Source: Chitinophaga japonensis (GTDB lineage Bacteria > Bacteroidota > Bacteroidia > Chitinophagales > Chitinophagaceae). Taken from it: a stretch of 64,000 bases of DNA. Shown in pieces: positions 35,111-43,034 of the stretch. A program made the translations under genes and the position numbers. The notes beneath the pieces are model-generated. The model was not told where the DNA came from. It ran no database searches and saw only the letters and a program-made list of their open reading frames with translations. How positions within the stretch are numbered: position 1 is the stretch's first letter; each line of letters starts with the position of its first letter. Location of the stretch: the NCBI RefSeq assembly GCF_007830125.1, contig NZ_VLLG01000004.1:608326-672325 (forward strand), written 5' to 3'.

Positions 35111-35881
35111 TTAAGCCAGCGTGATCCATACGGGGGCATGGTCGCTGCTCTTTTCCCATCCACGCACATCTTTGTCCACGCCCGCCCAGTTAAGGCGCTG
35201 GCTTAGAGCCGGGCTTAGCAGGAAATGGTCAATGCGCAGCCCGGCGTTGCGGCCAAAGGCATTGCGGAAATAATCCCAGAAGGTGTAGATCGTTTCCTCC
35301 GGGTACAGCTTGCGGATAGCGTCCGTCCAGCCCTGCCCCAACAGCCTGTGAAAGGCCTCCCGGGTTTCCGGCCTGAACAGGGCATCGTCTACCCAGCGCT
35401 CCGGTTTGTATACATCCCGCTCCGTAGGCATCACGTTATAATCACCGGTCAGTATCACCGGCTGCCCCGATGCCAGCAGCGTAGCTGCATGCTGCGTGAG
35501 CCGCTCAAACCAGCGCAGCTTGTAATCGAACTTGGGACCGGGCGCCGGGTTGCCGTTGGGCAGGTACAGGCAGCCGATCACCAGCCCGTTTACCGTAGCT
35601 TCAATATAACGGCTATGCTCGTCTTCCGGGTCGCCGGGAAGGGCGCGGCACACCTCCTGCGGCATTTCATGGCGCGACAGGATGGCTACGCCGTTCCAGC
35701 TTTTCTGGCCATGCCAGATGGCGTGATAGCCGGCGTCCTGTATGGCCTGCAGCGGGAATTTTTCCTGCGGGGCTTTCAGCTCCTGCAGGCATACTACATC
35801 GGGTTTGGACTCCTCCAGCCAGCGCAGCAGCACGGGCAGGCGGCCATTGACCCCGTTTACATTATAGGTGGCGATTTTCAT
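35111..35881 (-). CDS. xth: Exodeoxyribonuclease III
   Basis: 256 residues from ATG 35881 (MKIATYNVNGVNGRL), the standard start. The EEP fold is shown by YNVNGV, VVCLQELKAPQEKFP (metal-binding E), NGVAILSRH, LYLPNGNPAPGPKFDYKLRW, LTGDYNVMPTERDVY (D/N catalytic pair) and the terminal SSDHAPVWITL (H of the DH pair). It acts as an AP endonuclease and 3'-5' exonuclease in base-excision repair in the cytosol. It is 36 bases downstream of the DUF2652 gene and upstream of DUF421, forming a plausible three-gene unit with no clear shared function. Confidence 0.94.
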   Translation of the reverse strand: MKIATYNVNGVNGRLPVLLRWLEESKPDVVCLQELKAPQEKFPLQAIQDAGYHAIWHGQKSWNGVAILSRHEMPQEVCRALPGDPEDEHSRYIEATVNGLVIGCLYLPNGNPAPGPKFDYKLRWFERLTQHAATLLASGQPVILTGDYNVMPTERDVYKPERWVDDALFRPETREAFHRLLGQGWTDAIRKLYPEETIYTFWDYFRNAFGRNAGLRIDHFLLSPALSQRLNWAGVDKDVRGWEKSSDHAPVWITLA

Positions 35882-35917
35882 CAAGATCCTTTTTCTTACT
35901 TCAAACATCCTGCTTCA

Positions 35918-37000
35918 TCAGAACTCCAGCGGCAGCACCATTTCCTTTACCACGCCGTCCAGCCGCTCCAGCGACTGCCGCAGGGCGGCTTCCATCTTCT
36001 TTTTCTCCGTAAAGCCGAACAGGAACTGGCGCACCGGGTTTTTCTGCAGGTAGAAATCCATGGTGAGGCGGGTAGTATGGTCGCCGCTTTTTTCTACGGT
36101 GTAATACATGGAAGATTTTCTTTTTTCATCCGTTTCGCTGAACAGTATCTTTTCTTCCGGGTTGTACGCAAAACTGCTGGTATACATCATCACCTCCTGC
36201 CCGTTGTCCAGCACATGGCGGTGGCGGCTGCCCACCCCGGGGAGGAAATGCTCCACCTCGTCCACTGCTTTTACCCCCACCTGCCACTGGTGCCGGAACT
36301 CGAAATGCACCACGGTGTATACGAGCGTTTTAATGTCCACGTTGTAATCCCTTGACACGGACACCATTTTCACCTTCTCCTCCAGCTCCATGCCGGCGGG
36401 CATTTCCGGCGGTATTTCCTCTTTGAGGCGGCTCAGTTGCGTATAGTGGAAGGGGATATCCCCATTCTCCGTTTGCTTGGCGCTGCTGTTCCACTGCATC
36501 CACCGGGCCAGGCCGGCAGGCGGCTCCTGCTGCAGCAGGCGGTCTGTTACCAGCCAGTACTCATGCTGCTCAATATCGTTCTTCAGCAATTGATGGGCTA
36601 CTATCACGTCTTTGCCTATCAGCTTGTTGAACTGCTTTACGTTGTAGGTGGTAAACTCGCCGTAGTGGGTGATCACCTTCAAAGTAAGGTCCACGGCGGA
36701 CACACAGGCTTTACACTGGCAGATACGGCGGTGGTTGTAGGAGATCAGGTGCTGGTGGAAGGCGCAGAACATTTTCTCCACCTGTTTGTACAGGGCTTCC
36801 AGTTCCATGGGCTCGCCGAATTTGTAAAAGAGGATGGCGTCCCCTTCCACTTCGGATATCTCCAGCCCGGATTCATTGGCGTTAATGAGTATTTCCAGCA
36901 ACTGTTGGATGATAAAGCGGCTATGCTCAATCTCTATTTCATTGACAAACCTGGTAAAACCGCTTATATCGGGGATAAAGAGCAGCCCTTTATGATCCAT
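35918..37000 (-). CDS. DUF2652 protein: nucleotide cyclase-like domain plus SRPBCC domain
   Basis: 360 residues from ATG 37000 (MDHKGLLFIPDISGFTRFVN). The frame continues upstream into a repeat element and gives a false extension (FGIWDLEFGI), which is why the ATG at 37000 is chosen. The N-terminal part (about 5-180) is class III adenylyl-cyclase-like: LLFIPDISGFTRFV provides the first aspartate and SEVEGDAILFYKFG the second metal-site region, but the C-terminal half lacks an obvious substrate pair. A CQCKAC motif sits near residue 110. The C-terminal part (about 230-360) looks like an SRPBCC/polyketide-cyclase ligand pocket (VYTVVHFEFRHQWQVGV; FLPGVGSRHRHVLDNGQEVM). The family is known but not characterised; cyclase activity is unproven. 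Confidence 0.82.
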   Translation of the reverse strand: MDHKGLLFIPDISGFTRFVNEIEIEHSRFIIQQLLEILINANESGLEISEVEGDAILFYKFGEPMELEALYKQVEKMFCAFHQHLISYNHRRICQCKACVSAVDLTLKVITHYGEFTTYNVKQFNKLIGKDVIVAHQLLKNDIEQHEYWLVTDRLLQQEPPAGLARWMQWNSSAKQTENGDIPFHYTQLSRLKEEIPPEMPAGMELEEKVKMVSVSRDYNVDIKTLVYTVVHFEFRHQWQVGVKAVDEVEHFLPGVGSRHRHVLDNGQEVMMYTSSFAYNPEEKILFSETDEKRKSSMYYTVEKSGDHTTRLTMDFYLQKNPVRQFLFGFTEKKKMEAALRQSLERLDGVVKEMVLPLEF

Positions 37001-37050
37001 TTTTTCTTTTAAAGTTACAACTTCTGTGAAATTCCAAATCCCAAAGAAGG

Positions 37051-37173
37051 AAATCCCAAATTCCAAATCCCAAATTCCAAACATGAAAGAGGTGCTTCAA
37101 TTAAAAGCGGTTTACTTTTAATTGAAGCATTCGTATTCCCGGTTTGGAATTTGGGATTTGGAATTTGGGATTT
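37051..37173. repeat. Nested palindromic element: 32 bp inverted repeat around a 14 bp hairpin
   Basis: Arms 37051-37082 and 37142-37173 are perfectly complementary over 32 bases and consist of alternating GGAATTT/GGGATTT units. Between them lies a second perfect 14 bp inverted repeat (37094-37107 with 37115-37128) with a 7-base loop. A further copy of the unit extends to 37029. The right arm runs into the stop codon of the AMP-ligase gene. It may act as a transcription terminator for the siderophore operon, or be a dispersed REP-like element. Confidence 0.8.
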
Positions 37174-38540
37174 TACATTTTCATCATATCCTGGTAGTCC
37201 ATTTTGCCGTTAGGAGTAAAAATGAAATCGTCCACCTGTTTTACCATAAAAGCGCGGGGATGCAGGCCCAGTTTTTCGCTGAGCAGTTGTTTCACCGCCG
37301 CGCTGTCCGGCGTGTCTTCCCGGAGCAGCACCAGCAGGTGCTTGTCCTCCACGCCCGTACAGGCAAAGGTCTGCCCGCCAAAAGCCTGTTTCAGTATTTG
37401 TTCCACTTCATCCAGGTTCACCCGTGTGCCGAAAAGCTTTACGAAACGTTTAAGCCTGCCCGTTATATAGTAATACCCGTCCTCATCCTGCCGGGCCATA
37501 TCACCGGTGCGCAGCACCTGGCCTCCGTCAAAAAAAGCCAGGTCTGCTGCACAGGCCGCATAGCCGCCGCCTACATTGGGACCGGTATACAACAGCTCCT
37601 GCGTGGCGGGATCAATATCAAAACGGCCATTTGGTATGGGTATGCCGATGGAGCCTGTTTTACGCAGCAGGTCGGCCGGCGGGAGGTAGGCCATGCGGGC
37701 GGTAGCCTCCGTTTGCCCGTACATGATGAAGAAATCCTTTCCATGCGCAGCGGCATATTCTCCGAAAGCTTTTGCCAGCACAGCGTTCAGCTTGCCCCCG
37801 GCCTGGGTGAGGTAGCGCAGGGAGGGATATTCCTTTTTGCAGAAGCCGATACGGTAGAACATTTCATATACATAGGGCACGCCCGCCAGCGAAGTAAAGC
37901 CATAGCGCTGCAGGTCCTCCCAAAAGGCGGGCTGCAATACATCCCGGCTGGTGCACACCACCTGCCCGCCGGCCATGGAATTGGTAGTGAATACCGACAG
38001 GCCGTAGGAGTAGTACAGGGGCAGGTTTAGCGGCGTTACATCCGTTCCGCTCACCGGCAGGTAAGCCAGGATAGATAATGCGTTCTGCACCAGGTTCTCT
38101 TCGGACAGCTTCACGAATTTGGGCGACCCGGTAGTGCCGGAAGTGCTGAGCAGCAAACGGGTATCCGGGTGGATCGTATAAGCGGCCGCGTTAGTATCTT
38201 TAAACAGGCGCACCCGCTCATTGGCCTGCACTGCAGCATACCCGGCTACCGCAGGCCGGGATGGGTCATAGATGTAAGAGGGCCGGTAAATAGCTTCCAG
38301 TTGCTGCTTGTATTCCACATGCAGCGCCGGGCTGAGCAGGGCGATGGTAAAGCGGCTGTCCAGGAAGTTGAGCAGCACTTCTACCGCAGTAAGGGTATTA
38401 TCGATATACAGCAGGGCCAGGCCCCGGGCGTCCTCCAGGCCCAGGGAGCCGCGCCGGTCCGCTGCGCGGAAGGACTGCCCCGTGGACGCATCGGTATACA
38501 CCAGCCGGGGATTGGCTGCTATCCTTTCATACAATTGCAT
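37173..38540 (-). CDS. Stand-alone AMP-forming acyl/amino-acid ligase (adenylation enzyme)
   Basis: 455 residues, an ANL-superfamily adenylation enzyme. Core motifs: TSGTTGSPK (133-141, phosphate-binding loop), LPLYYSYGLSVF, YGQTEATARMAYLPP (about 281), TGDMARQDEDGYYYITGR with the hinge, and TPNGKMDY with the catalytic lysine near the C-terminus. It should activate a carboxylate as the adenylate and load it onto the phosphopantetheine arm of the carrier protein coded five bases upstream. The substrate cannot be read safely from pocket residues. It is the last gene of the siderophore-type run, behind the MATE exporter. Stand-alone ligase and carrier pairs also occur in polysaccharide or lipid acylation, so membership in the siderophore pathway is likely but not proven. 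Confidence 0.85.
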   Translation of the reverse strand: MQLYERIAANPRLVYTDASTGQSFRAADRRGSLGLEDARGLALLYIDNTLTAVEVLLNFLDSRFTIALLSPALHVEYKQQLEAIYRPSYIYDPSRPAVAGYAAVQANERVRLFKDTNAAAYTIHPDTRLLLSTSGTTGSPKFVKLSEENLVQNALSILAYLPVSGTDVTPLNLPLYYSYGLSVFTTNSMAGGQVVCTSRDVLQPAFWEDLQRYGFTSLAGVPYVYEMFYRIGFCKKEYPSLRYLTQAGGKLNAVLAKAFGEYAAAHGKDFFIMYGQTEATARMAYLPPADLLRKTGSIGIPIPNGRFDIDPATQELLYTGPNVGGGYAACAADLAFFDGGQVLRTGDMARQDEDGYYYITGRLKRFVKLFGTRVNLDEVEQILKQAFGGQTFACTGVEDKHLLVLLREDTPDSAAVKQLLSEKLGLHPRAFMVKQVDDFIFTPNGKMDYQDMMKM

Positions 38541-38545
38541 AAGCG

Positions 38546-38788
38546 TCAGTTAATGGCGATGTTGTGTTTTTTCAATACTGCTTTCACTTTGGGTACGCTG
38601 CTCATCTCCAGCACATCTTCCGTATCGATGCTGATGTTATAGGCCGCCTCCAGTTCCGTGATGAGGTAGATATGCGAAACAGAGTCCCATTCGGGGATGC
38701 CCTGGTACTCCAGTTCATCGGTAATGCTGCTGACCGGCACGGACAAGGCGGCGGCCATAATTTCCTGTAATTGTTGGGTAGTATGCAT
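38546..38788 (-). CDS. Acyl/peptidyl carrier protein
   Basis: 80 residues, the size of a free carrier protein. The four-helix fold is suggested by QLQEIMAAALSVPVSSI, and the phosphopantetheine attachment site is S36 in PEWDSVSHIYLITELE (D-S-x-S in place of the commoner D-S-L). It continues with YNISIDTEDVLEMSSVPKVKAV, the normal helix III/IV. It lies five bases from the adenylation enzyme, the obvious loading partner, and 18 bases after the MATE gene. No condensation, thioesterase or phosphopantetheinyl transferase gene is nearby, so how the loaded acyl group is used is open. Confidence 0.9.
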   Translation of the reverse strand: MHTTQQLQEIMAAALSVPVSSITDELEYQGIPEWDSVSHIYLITELEAAYNISIDTEDVLEMSSVPKVKAVLKKHNIAIN

Positions 38789-38806
38789 GTTGGAATGTTT
38801 TTAGGA

Positions 38807-40201
38807 TTATACTTTTACTTTCTTCCAGGCCCCTCTTCTGAACACGATGACGCAGGCTGTAGCCAGCACCAGCTCCGATAAAAGAATGGCGATAAAGATG
38901 CCCTGCGGCCCCCAGTTGGCGCGGATGCCCAGCAGCCAGGCCAGCGGCAGTTGCGTGATGTAGAACATCAGCACGTACAGCAGGGTGACCACGTGCACGG
39001 CGCCGGCCGCATTCAGCGAGCGGGAAATGACCATGGTGTAGCCGAAAAAGAAATAGGCAATGGCCATGTACCGCAGGTACAGCGTAGCGTTTTGCGCCAC
39101 CGCCATCTCGCGGGTGAACAGGTGCACCACGCTTTCCCCGAAGCAGAGCAGCACCAGCGCAATGGAGCCGAGGAAACACATGTTGAACGCGCCTGTTTTC
39201 CAGACGGATTGCTCCGCCCTTTCCGGTTGCCCGGCGCCCAGGTTCTGCCCGGTGAGCACGCCGGCCGCATTGGCGATACCCCAGGCCGGCAGCACGGTGA
39301 ACATGATGATGCGGTTGGCCACGATATAGCCGGCCAGCGCGCTTTCCCCGAGCCTGGATACAATGATGATCATCAGGAAACGGCTGGAGGAAGGCACCAG
39401 GTATTGCACCGTACCGGAAGCCGCCAGCCTGAACAGCCTTTTGATCACCGCCCAGGCAGGCAGGAACTGCGCCCTGCCGATGCTGATCCGGCTTTCCATT
39501 TTACTGAAATACCAGCACTGGTAGCTCACGCCCGCCAGGTTGGCCACGCCCGTGGCAATGGCCGCACCGGTTAAGCCCAGGGCCGGTACTGGTCCCAGGC
39601 CGAAGATCAGCACGGCGCACAGCACCGCGTTAATGGCATTGGACAGCAGCAGCGTGCGCATGGCCATGGCAGCGTTGCCCGCACCGCGGAACACGCCGTT
39701 CATCAGCACCCGCAGGATCATCAGCACAATGCTGCCGAACATGATGCGGGAAAAGAGATGTCCCTCCGTTACGAGCGCCGCATCGGCGCCGGCCAGTTGC
39801 AGGATGTTCCGGTTGAACAACACGGACAATACGCTGAACAATACGGCAATGCTAAGGCCCAGGTAAATGGCCTGTACGGCCGCCTGCCCGGCCTCCCGCG
39901 GACGCTGCTCCCCTACCCGCCTGGCGATGATGGCCGTAGCGGCAATGCTCAGCCCCATGGCAATGGAATGGAAAATAATGATCACGGAATTGACAATGCC
40001 TACAATGGTAATGGCCCTTTCGCCCAGGCTGCTCACAAATAACAGGTCCACCACCACGAACAGCGCTTCCATGGACAGCTCCAGCATGGAAGGCACGGAC
40101 AGCAGGAAGGTGGCCCTGTTCACGCTGCCGGAAGTAAAGTCCTTTTCCGTACCGGCAATGGCGCTTCTGAATAAAGTAAAAAAAGTGTTTACAGTTTTCA
40201 T
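38807..40201 (-). CDS. MATE family efflux transporter
   Basis: 464 residues with about twelve hydrophobic helices in two homologous halves, the MATE layout. Typical motifs are TFLLSVPSMLELSMEALFVVVDLLFVS trimmed to the start of helix 1-2, NAINAVLCAVLIFGLG in the middle, and NAAGVLTGQNLGAGQPERAE in the second half (G-Q-N-x-G-A-G). In the siderophore context it most likely exports the finished compound across the inner membrane using a cation gradient. The start ATG at 40201 lies five bases from an inverted-repeat element that separates it from the monooxygenase gene. Confidence 0.92.
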   Translation of the reverse strand: MKTVNTFFTLFRSAIAGTEKDFTSGSVNRATFLLSVPSMLELSMEALFVVVDLLFVSSLGERAITIVGIVNSVIIIFHSIAMGLSIAATAIIARRVGEQRPREAGQAAVQAIYLGLSIAVLFSVLSVLFNRNILQLAGADAALVTEGHLFSRIMFGSIVLMILRVLMNGVFRGAGNAAMAMRTLLLSNAINAVLCAVLIFGLGPVPALGLTGAAIATGVANLAGVSYQCWYFSKMESRISIGRAQFLPAWAVIKRLFRLAASGTVQYLVPSSSRFLMIIIVSRLGESALAGYIVANRIIMFTVLPAWGIANAAGVLTGQNLGAGQPERAEQSVWKTGAFNMCFLGSIALVLLCFGESVVHLFTREMAVAQNATLYLRYMAIAYFFFGYTMVISRSLNAAGAVHVVTLLYVLMFYITQLPLAWLLGIRANWGPQGIFIAILLSELVLATACVIVFRRGAWKKVKV

Positions 40202-40206
40202 GTGTT

Positions 40207-40318
40207 AAAATGTGCGGATGTGCAGATATGCAGATGTGCAGATGTTGGTGCGGTTGCTTACATTGATCCATTCCCTTCACTTGCATATTCGCACATCTGC
40301 ACATCTGCACATTCAAAC
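40207..40318. repeat. Inverted array of GATGTGCA-type short repeats
   Basis: A stretch at 40207-40243 contains several tandem copies of GATGTGCA/GATATGCA, and 40280-40318 holds the same unit in reverse orientation (GCACATCTGCACATCTGCAC). Together they form an imperfect inverted repeat around the MATE start and the 3' end of the monooxygenase gene. The right arm is translated as the last residues of that gene (TFECADVQMCEYAS). Confidence 0.75.
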
Positions 40319-41595
40319 GTTTGATACGCGATACGCTTTTCAATCTTATACACCTCCCTGCCTGCTACGGCGTTAATGATCCAGGAATTGCGGTAGGCGC
40401 CCATGCCCAGGTCCGGCGTCACAAAGCCGTGGGTGTGCAGCTCCGCGTTCTGCACAAAGATCTCGCCCGCGTTGATGTCAATGGTATAATTGCGGTGCAC
40501 GTCCAACTGCCCGTCCGCATGGCGGCGGATGCGGTCCTCCAGGCCGGACAGGAAGGCCGGCTCGTTATACTTGTAGCCCGTGGCCAGCATCACGGCAGGC
40601 GACTGGTGCGCGAAGTCCTGCTGCTGCTGTACCTGCGTAAAGTCCAGGGACAGGCCATGCAGCGCATCCGGGCGGATGGCCTTCAGCTCGCAGTTGGCGC
40701 GCATCTGCACATTCACCGGCTGGCCGCCGACGCTCATTTCATACAGGGTATCGAAAATATCGTTGATCAGGTCGTAGTTGATGCCTTTGAAAAGGGCGTT
40801 CTGCGCGGACAGTATTTTCCGGCGGCGCTCCGGCGGCATGTTGTAAAAATAATCCACGTACTCCGGCGAGGTCAGCTCCAGCGTGAGCTTGGAGTACTCC
40901 ATGGGAAAGAACCGGTCGGAGCGGGTAAACCAGTGCAGGCGGAAGCCCTGCCGGGTTTCCGGCAGCAGGTCATGGCATACTTCTGCCGCACTTTGCCCGG
41001 AGCCGATAATGGTGAGGGCGCCCCTTTCCAGGATGTCCGCCTTGTTGGGCAGGTACTCGGAAGTGTGGAACACGCCCGGCAGCGCGGCCTTGTCAATAAA
41101 GCCGGGTATGTGCGGCTGCGTACCGGTGCCCAGCACCAGCCTTTCCGCGTAGTAGACGGCGGTTTGCCGGGTACGGCGGTCCAGCACCGTTACTTCGTAC
41201 AGGCCATCCCGGTAGGCCACCGCCGTTACCTTGTGCGCAAAGCGGCAACTGTCCAGTTGCTGCACGGCCCACTGGCAGTACACGTTGTACTCGCGGCGCA
41301 GCATGTAAAAGCTTTCGCGGATAAAGAAGGGATACAGGCGCCCGGTCTGCTTCAGGAAGTTGAGGAAGCTGAAGCGGCTGGTAGGGTCCGCCATGGTCAC
41401 CAGGTCGGTACCCATAAAAGGTGTTTGCAGGGTAGCGTTGCCCAGCATCAGGCCGGGGTGCCAGTCAAACCCGTCGGCCTGGTCAAAGAAGACGGCCTTT
41501 ACGGTGCTTACGGGCTGCAGCAAGGCGGCCAGGCCCAGGTTAAAGGGGCCGATGCCGATGCCGATCAGGTGATATACTTGTTTGTTATGGTTCAT
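40258..41595 (-). CDS. SidA/IucD/PvdA family amine N-monooxygenase
   Basis: 445 residues from ATG 41595 (MNHNKQVYHLIGIGIGPFNLG), directly after the GNAT stop; upstream extension of the frame has no support. Motifs: FAD-binding GIGIGPFNLGLAAL near the start, NADPH-binding IIGSGQSAAEVCHDLL, and the ATGYKYNEPAF signature near the C-terminus. It hydroxylates a terminal amine of lysine, ornithine or a diamine such as cadaverine with NADPH and O2, the first step to a hydroxamate. With a decarboxylase in the operon, cadaverine or a hydroxylated cadaverine is the more likely substrate. Its last 20 or so residues are encoded by a repeat element rather than conserved sequence. Confidence 0.92.
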   Translation of the reverse strand: MNHNKQVYHLIGIGIGPFNLGLAALLQPVSTVKAVFFDQADGFDWHPGLMLGNATLQTPFMGTDLVTMADPTSRFSFLNFLKQTGRLYPFFIRESFYMLRREYNVYCQWAVQQLDSCRFAHKVTAVAYRDGLYEVTVLDRRTRQTAVYYAERLVLGTGTQPHIPGFIDKAALPGVFHTSEYLPNKADILERGALTIIGSGQSAAEVCHDLLPETRQGFRLHWFTRSDRFFPMEYSKLTLELTSPEYVDYFYNMPPERRRKILSAQNALFKGINYDLINDIFDTLYEMSVGGQPVNVQMRANCELKAIRPDALHGLSLDFTQVQQQQDFAHQSPAVMLATGYKYNEPAFLSGLEDRIRRHADGQLDVHRNYTIDINAGEIFVQNAELHTHGFVTPDLGMGAYRNSWIINAVAGREVYKIEKRIAYQTFECADVQMCEYASEGNGSM

Positions 41596-41597
41596 TT

Positions 41598-43034
41598 TTA
41601 ATCTTGTTTTAGGTTTTGAGCGGTTGTAAGCTGGTCGTGTACCTCGCGGCTTTCCGGGAACCTGGCCCAGTACCATTCCCGGTAGCAGAAATTGAGGTTG
41701 GCTTTTTTATGCGGCAGGGCGATCACCTTTTCCACGCGGAAACCTACATGGGCCTTGTTCATCATGGCAGCCAGGGACTCCACGGAGCCTTCGCCCACCA
41801 TCTTGCCCACCTGGGGCTGCGCAAATACAAAGTCCAGCATGCTGCGGGTGGAAGGGGAAGCAAATTTCTGCTTCGGGTCCACCGGCGCAATGAACTGGTG
41901 CGTGCCATAATCCGTGGGCAGCGCGGGGTAGTAATCGCAGAGCATATCCCGCACCACCCAATACACTTCAAAATTATAGGTGGGCGTGCCGTTTACCTGG
42001 CCAATGTAGCTGTGCGCCGCCCTGCCGGGCAGCATGGTGCGGTAGTAGGTTTCCAGCTCCCGGAGCGACCAGTCCATTTTCCATATCTTCCGGGCATGTT
42101 CGCGGTGAAACCATTCATGCACCATTTCCAGGTCGCGGTCTATGTCAAAGGGGCGGATGCTGACCTCCACCGCTTCTTTAGGGAAATAGCGGCGATATAC
42201 CACCTCTTTTCCCGCCGGGTGAATGAGCGCTTTGGAAAACCAGCGCAGGTGCAGCGGGTTGGGATACGCCCGGTATACCGGCCCACCCGGCCCGGGCGGC
42301 AGCAGCCGGCTGGGAATACGAAGCCGGTTGCTGTGCAGCAGCTCCTGTACCGGCCCTGGTAAATGCGCCGCATCCGTTGCTTCCAGTACGGCATAGGCCT
42401 GCCGGAACAGCGCCGTTTCTTCCGCCATGCCTGCACGGCCCAGCGCGCCCACTACGGGCAACAGGTGCTGCAGCAGCCAGTGGCCGGCGCTTTCCGTTTG
42501 CGCTCCCGCGGTCAGAGCCTGCACGCTTTGCTGCAGGTATTGCGCAAACCAGGCCTCCACGGCGGCCGGGGTATCGCCTGCTTCCGTGCGCACGCGTTGG
42601 GCAATGCCGGGCAATGCCGCCTCCACGGGCTCCGCGCCGGCCCCACCCTGCAGCAGGTGCTGCCGGATGGCAACCGGGTCTGCTGCAGGTAGCTCCGCAG
42701 CGGCATATTGCGCGATGATGTCCGCGAAACGGCGTGCATCGATCTCCGTTATTTCATCCGTAGACAGTTCCCTCACGGCGGCCGGGAAGCGGAAAGTATG
42801 AAAACCGCTTTCCGAAAAACAGTGCAGGGGCGCCCATAGCTCCAGCCCGATGGCGGCGCAGTCAATACGCAGCAGCCGGGAATGCCCGCTGCTGATCATC
42901 CACGCCGCCAGCGCGGTATCGTAACGCGGTACGCCTTCGTACAGGCTCCAGTTGCCGAACTCGCGGCAGTAGTGCTGCAGCAGCGCTGTAAAGGTGGCGG
43001 TCTGCTGGTTGTTTGAATAAGTAGTTGTGATCAT
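41598..43034 (-). CDS. GNAT acyltransferase (IucB/AlcB type) with long N-terminal extension
   Basis: 478 residues. The C-terminal part (about 290-465) is a siderophore-type GNAT: IRPFDIDRDLEMVHEWFHRE, KIWKMDWSLRELETYYRTML, SYIGQVNGTPTYNFEVYWV, and FVFAQPQVGKMVGEGSVESL. These enzymes acylate the N-hydroxyamine to a hydroxamate. The N-terminal 280 residues are not a GNAT; stretches such as ALLQHYCREFGNWSLYEGV and IGLELWAPLHCFSESGFHTF vaguely recall the N-terminal lobe of IucA/IucC synthetases, but the family-defining NIS motifs are absent, so this is a weak impression. Its start overlaps the creatininase stop by four bases and its stop is two bases from the monooxygenase start, indicating tight coupling. 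Confidence 0.85.
   Translation of the reverse strand: MITTTYSNNQQTATFTALLQHYCREFGNWSLYEGVPRYDTALAAWMISSGHSRLLRIDCAAIGLELWAPLHCFSESGFHTFRFPAAVRELSTDEITEIDARRFADIIAQYAAAELPAADPVAIRQHLLQGGAGAEPVEAALPGIAQRVRTEAGDTPAAVEAWFAQYLQQSVQALTAGAQTESAGHWLLQHLLPVVGALGRAGMAEETALFRQAYAVLEATDAAHLPGPVQELLHSNRLRIPSRLLPPGPGGPVYRAYPNPLHLRWFSKALIHPAGKEVVYRRYFPKEAVEVSIRPFDIDRDLEMVHEWFHREHARKIWKMDWSLRELETYYRTMLPGRAAHSYIGQVNGTPTYNFEVYWVVRDMLCDYYPALPTDYGTHQFIAPVDPKQKFASPSTRSMLDFVFAQPQVGKMVGEGSVESLAAMMNKAHVGFRVEKVIALPHKKANLNFCYREWYWARFPESREVHDQLTTAQNLKQD

Noticed and set aside
37001..37084. N-terminal extension of the DUF2652 protein
   Set aside because: The extra residues (FGIWDLEFGI...) are translated from the GGAATTT/GGGATTT repeat and are not protein-like; the ATG at 37000 matches the domain start.
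40207..40318. Possible CRISPR-like array
   Set aside because: Units are 8-9 bases with no unique spacers and occur in opposite orientations, and no cas genes are present.
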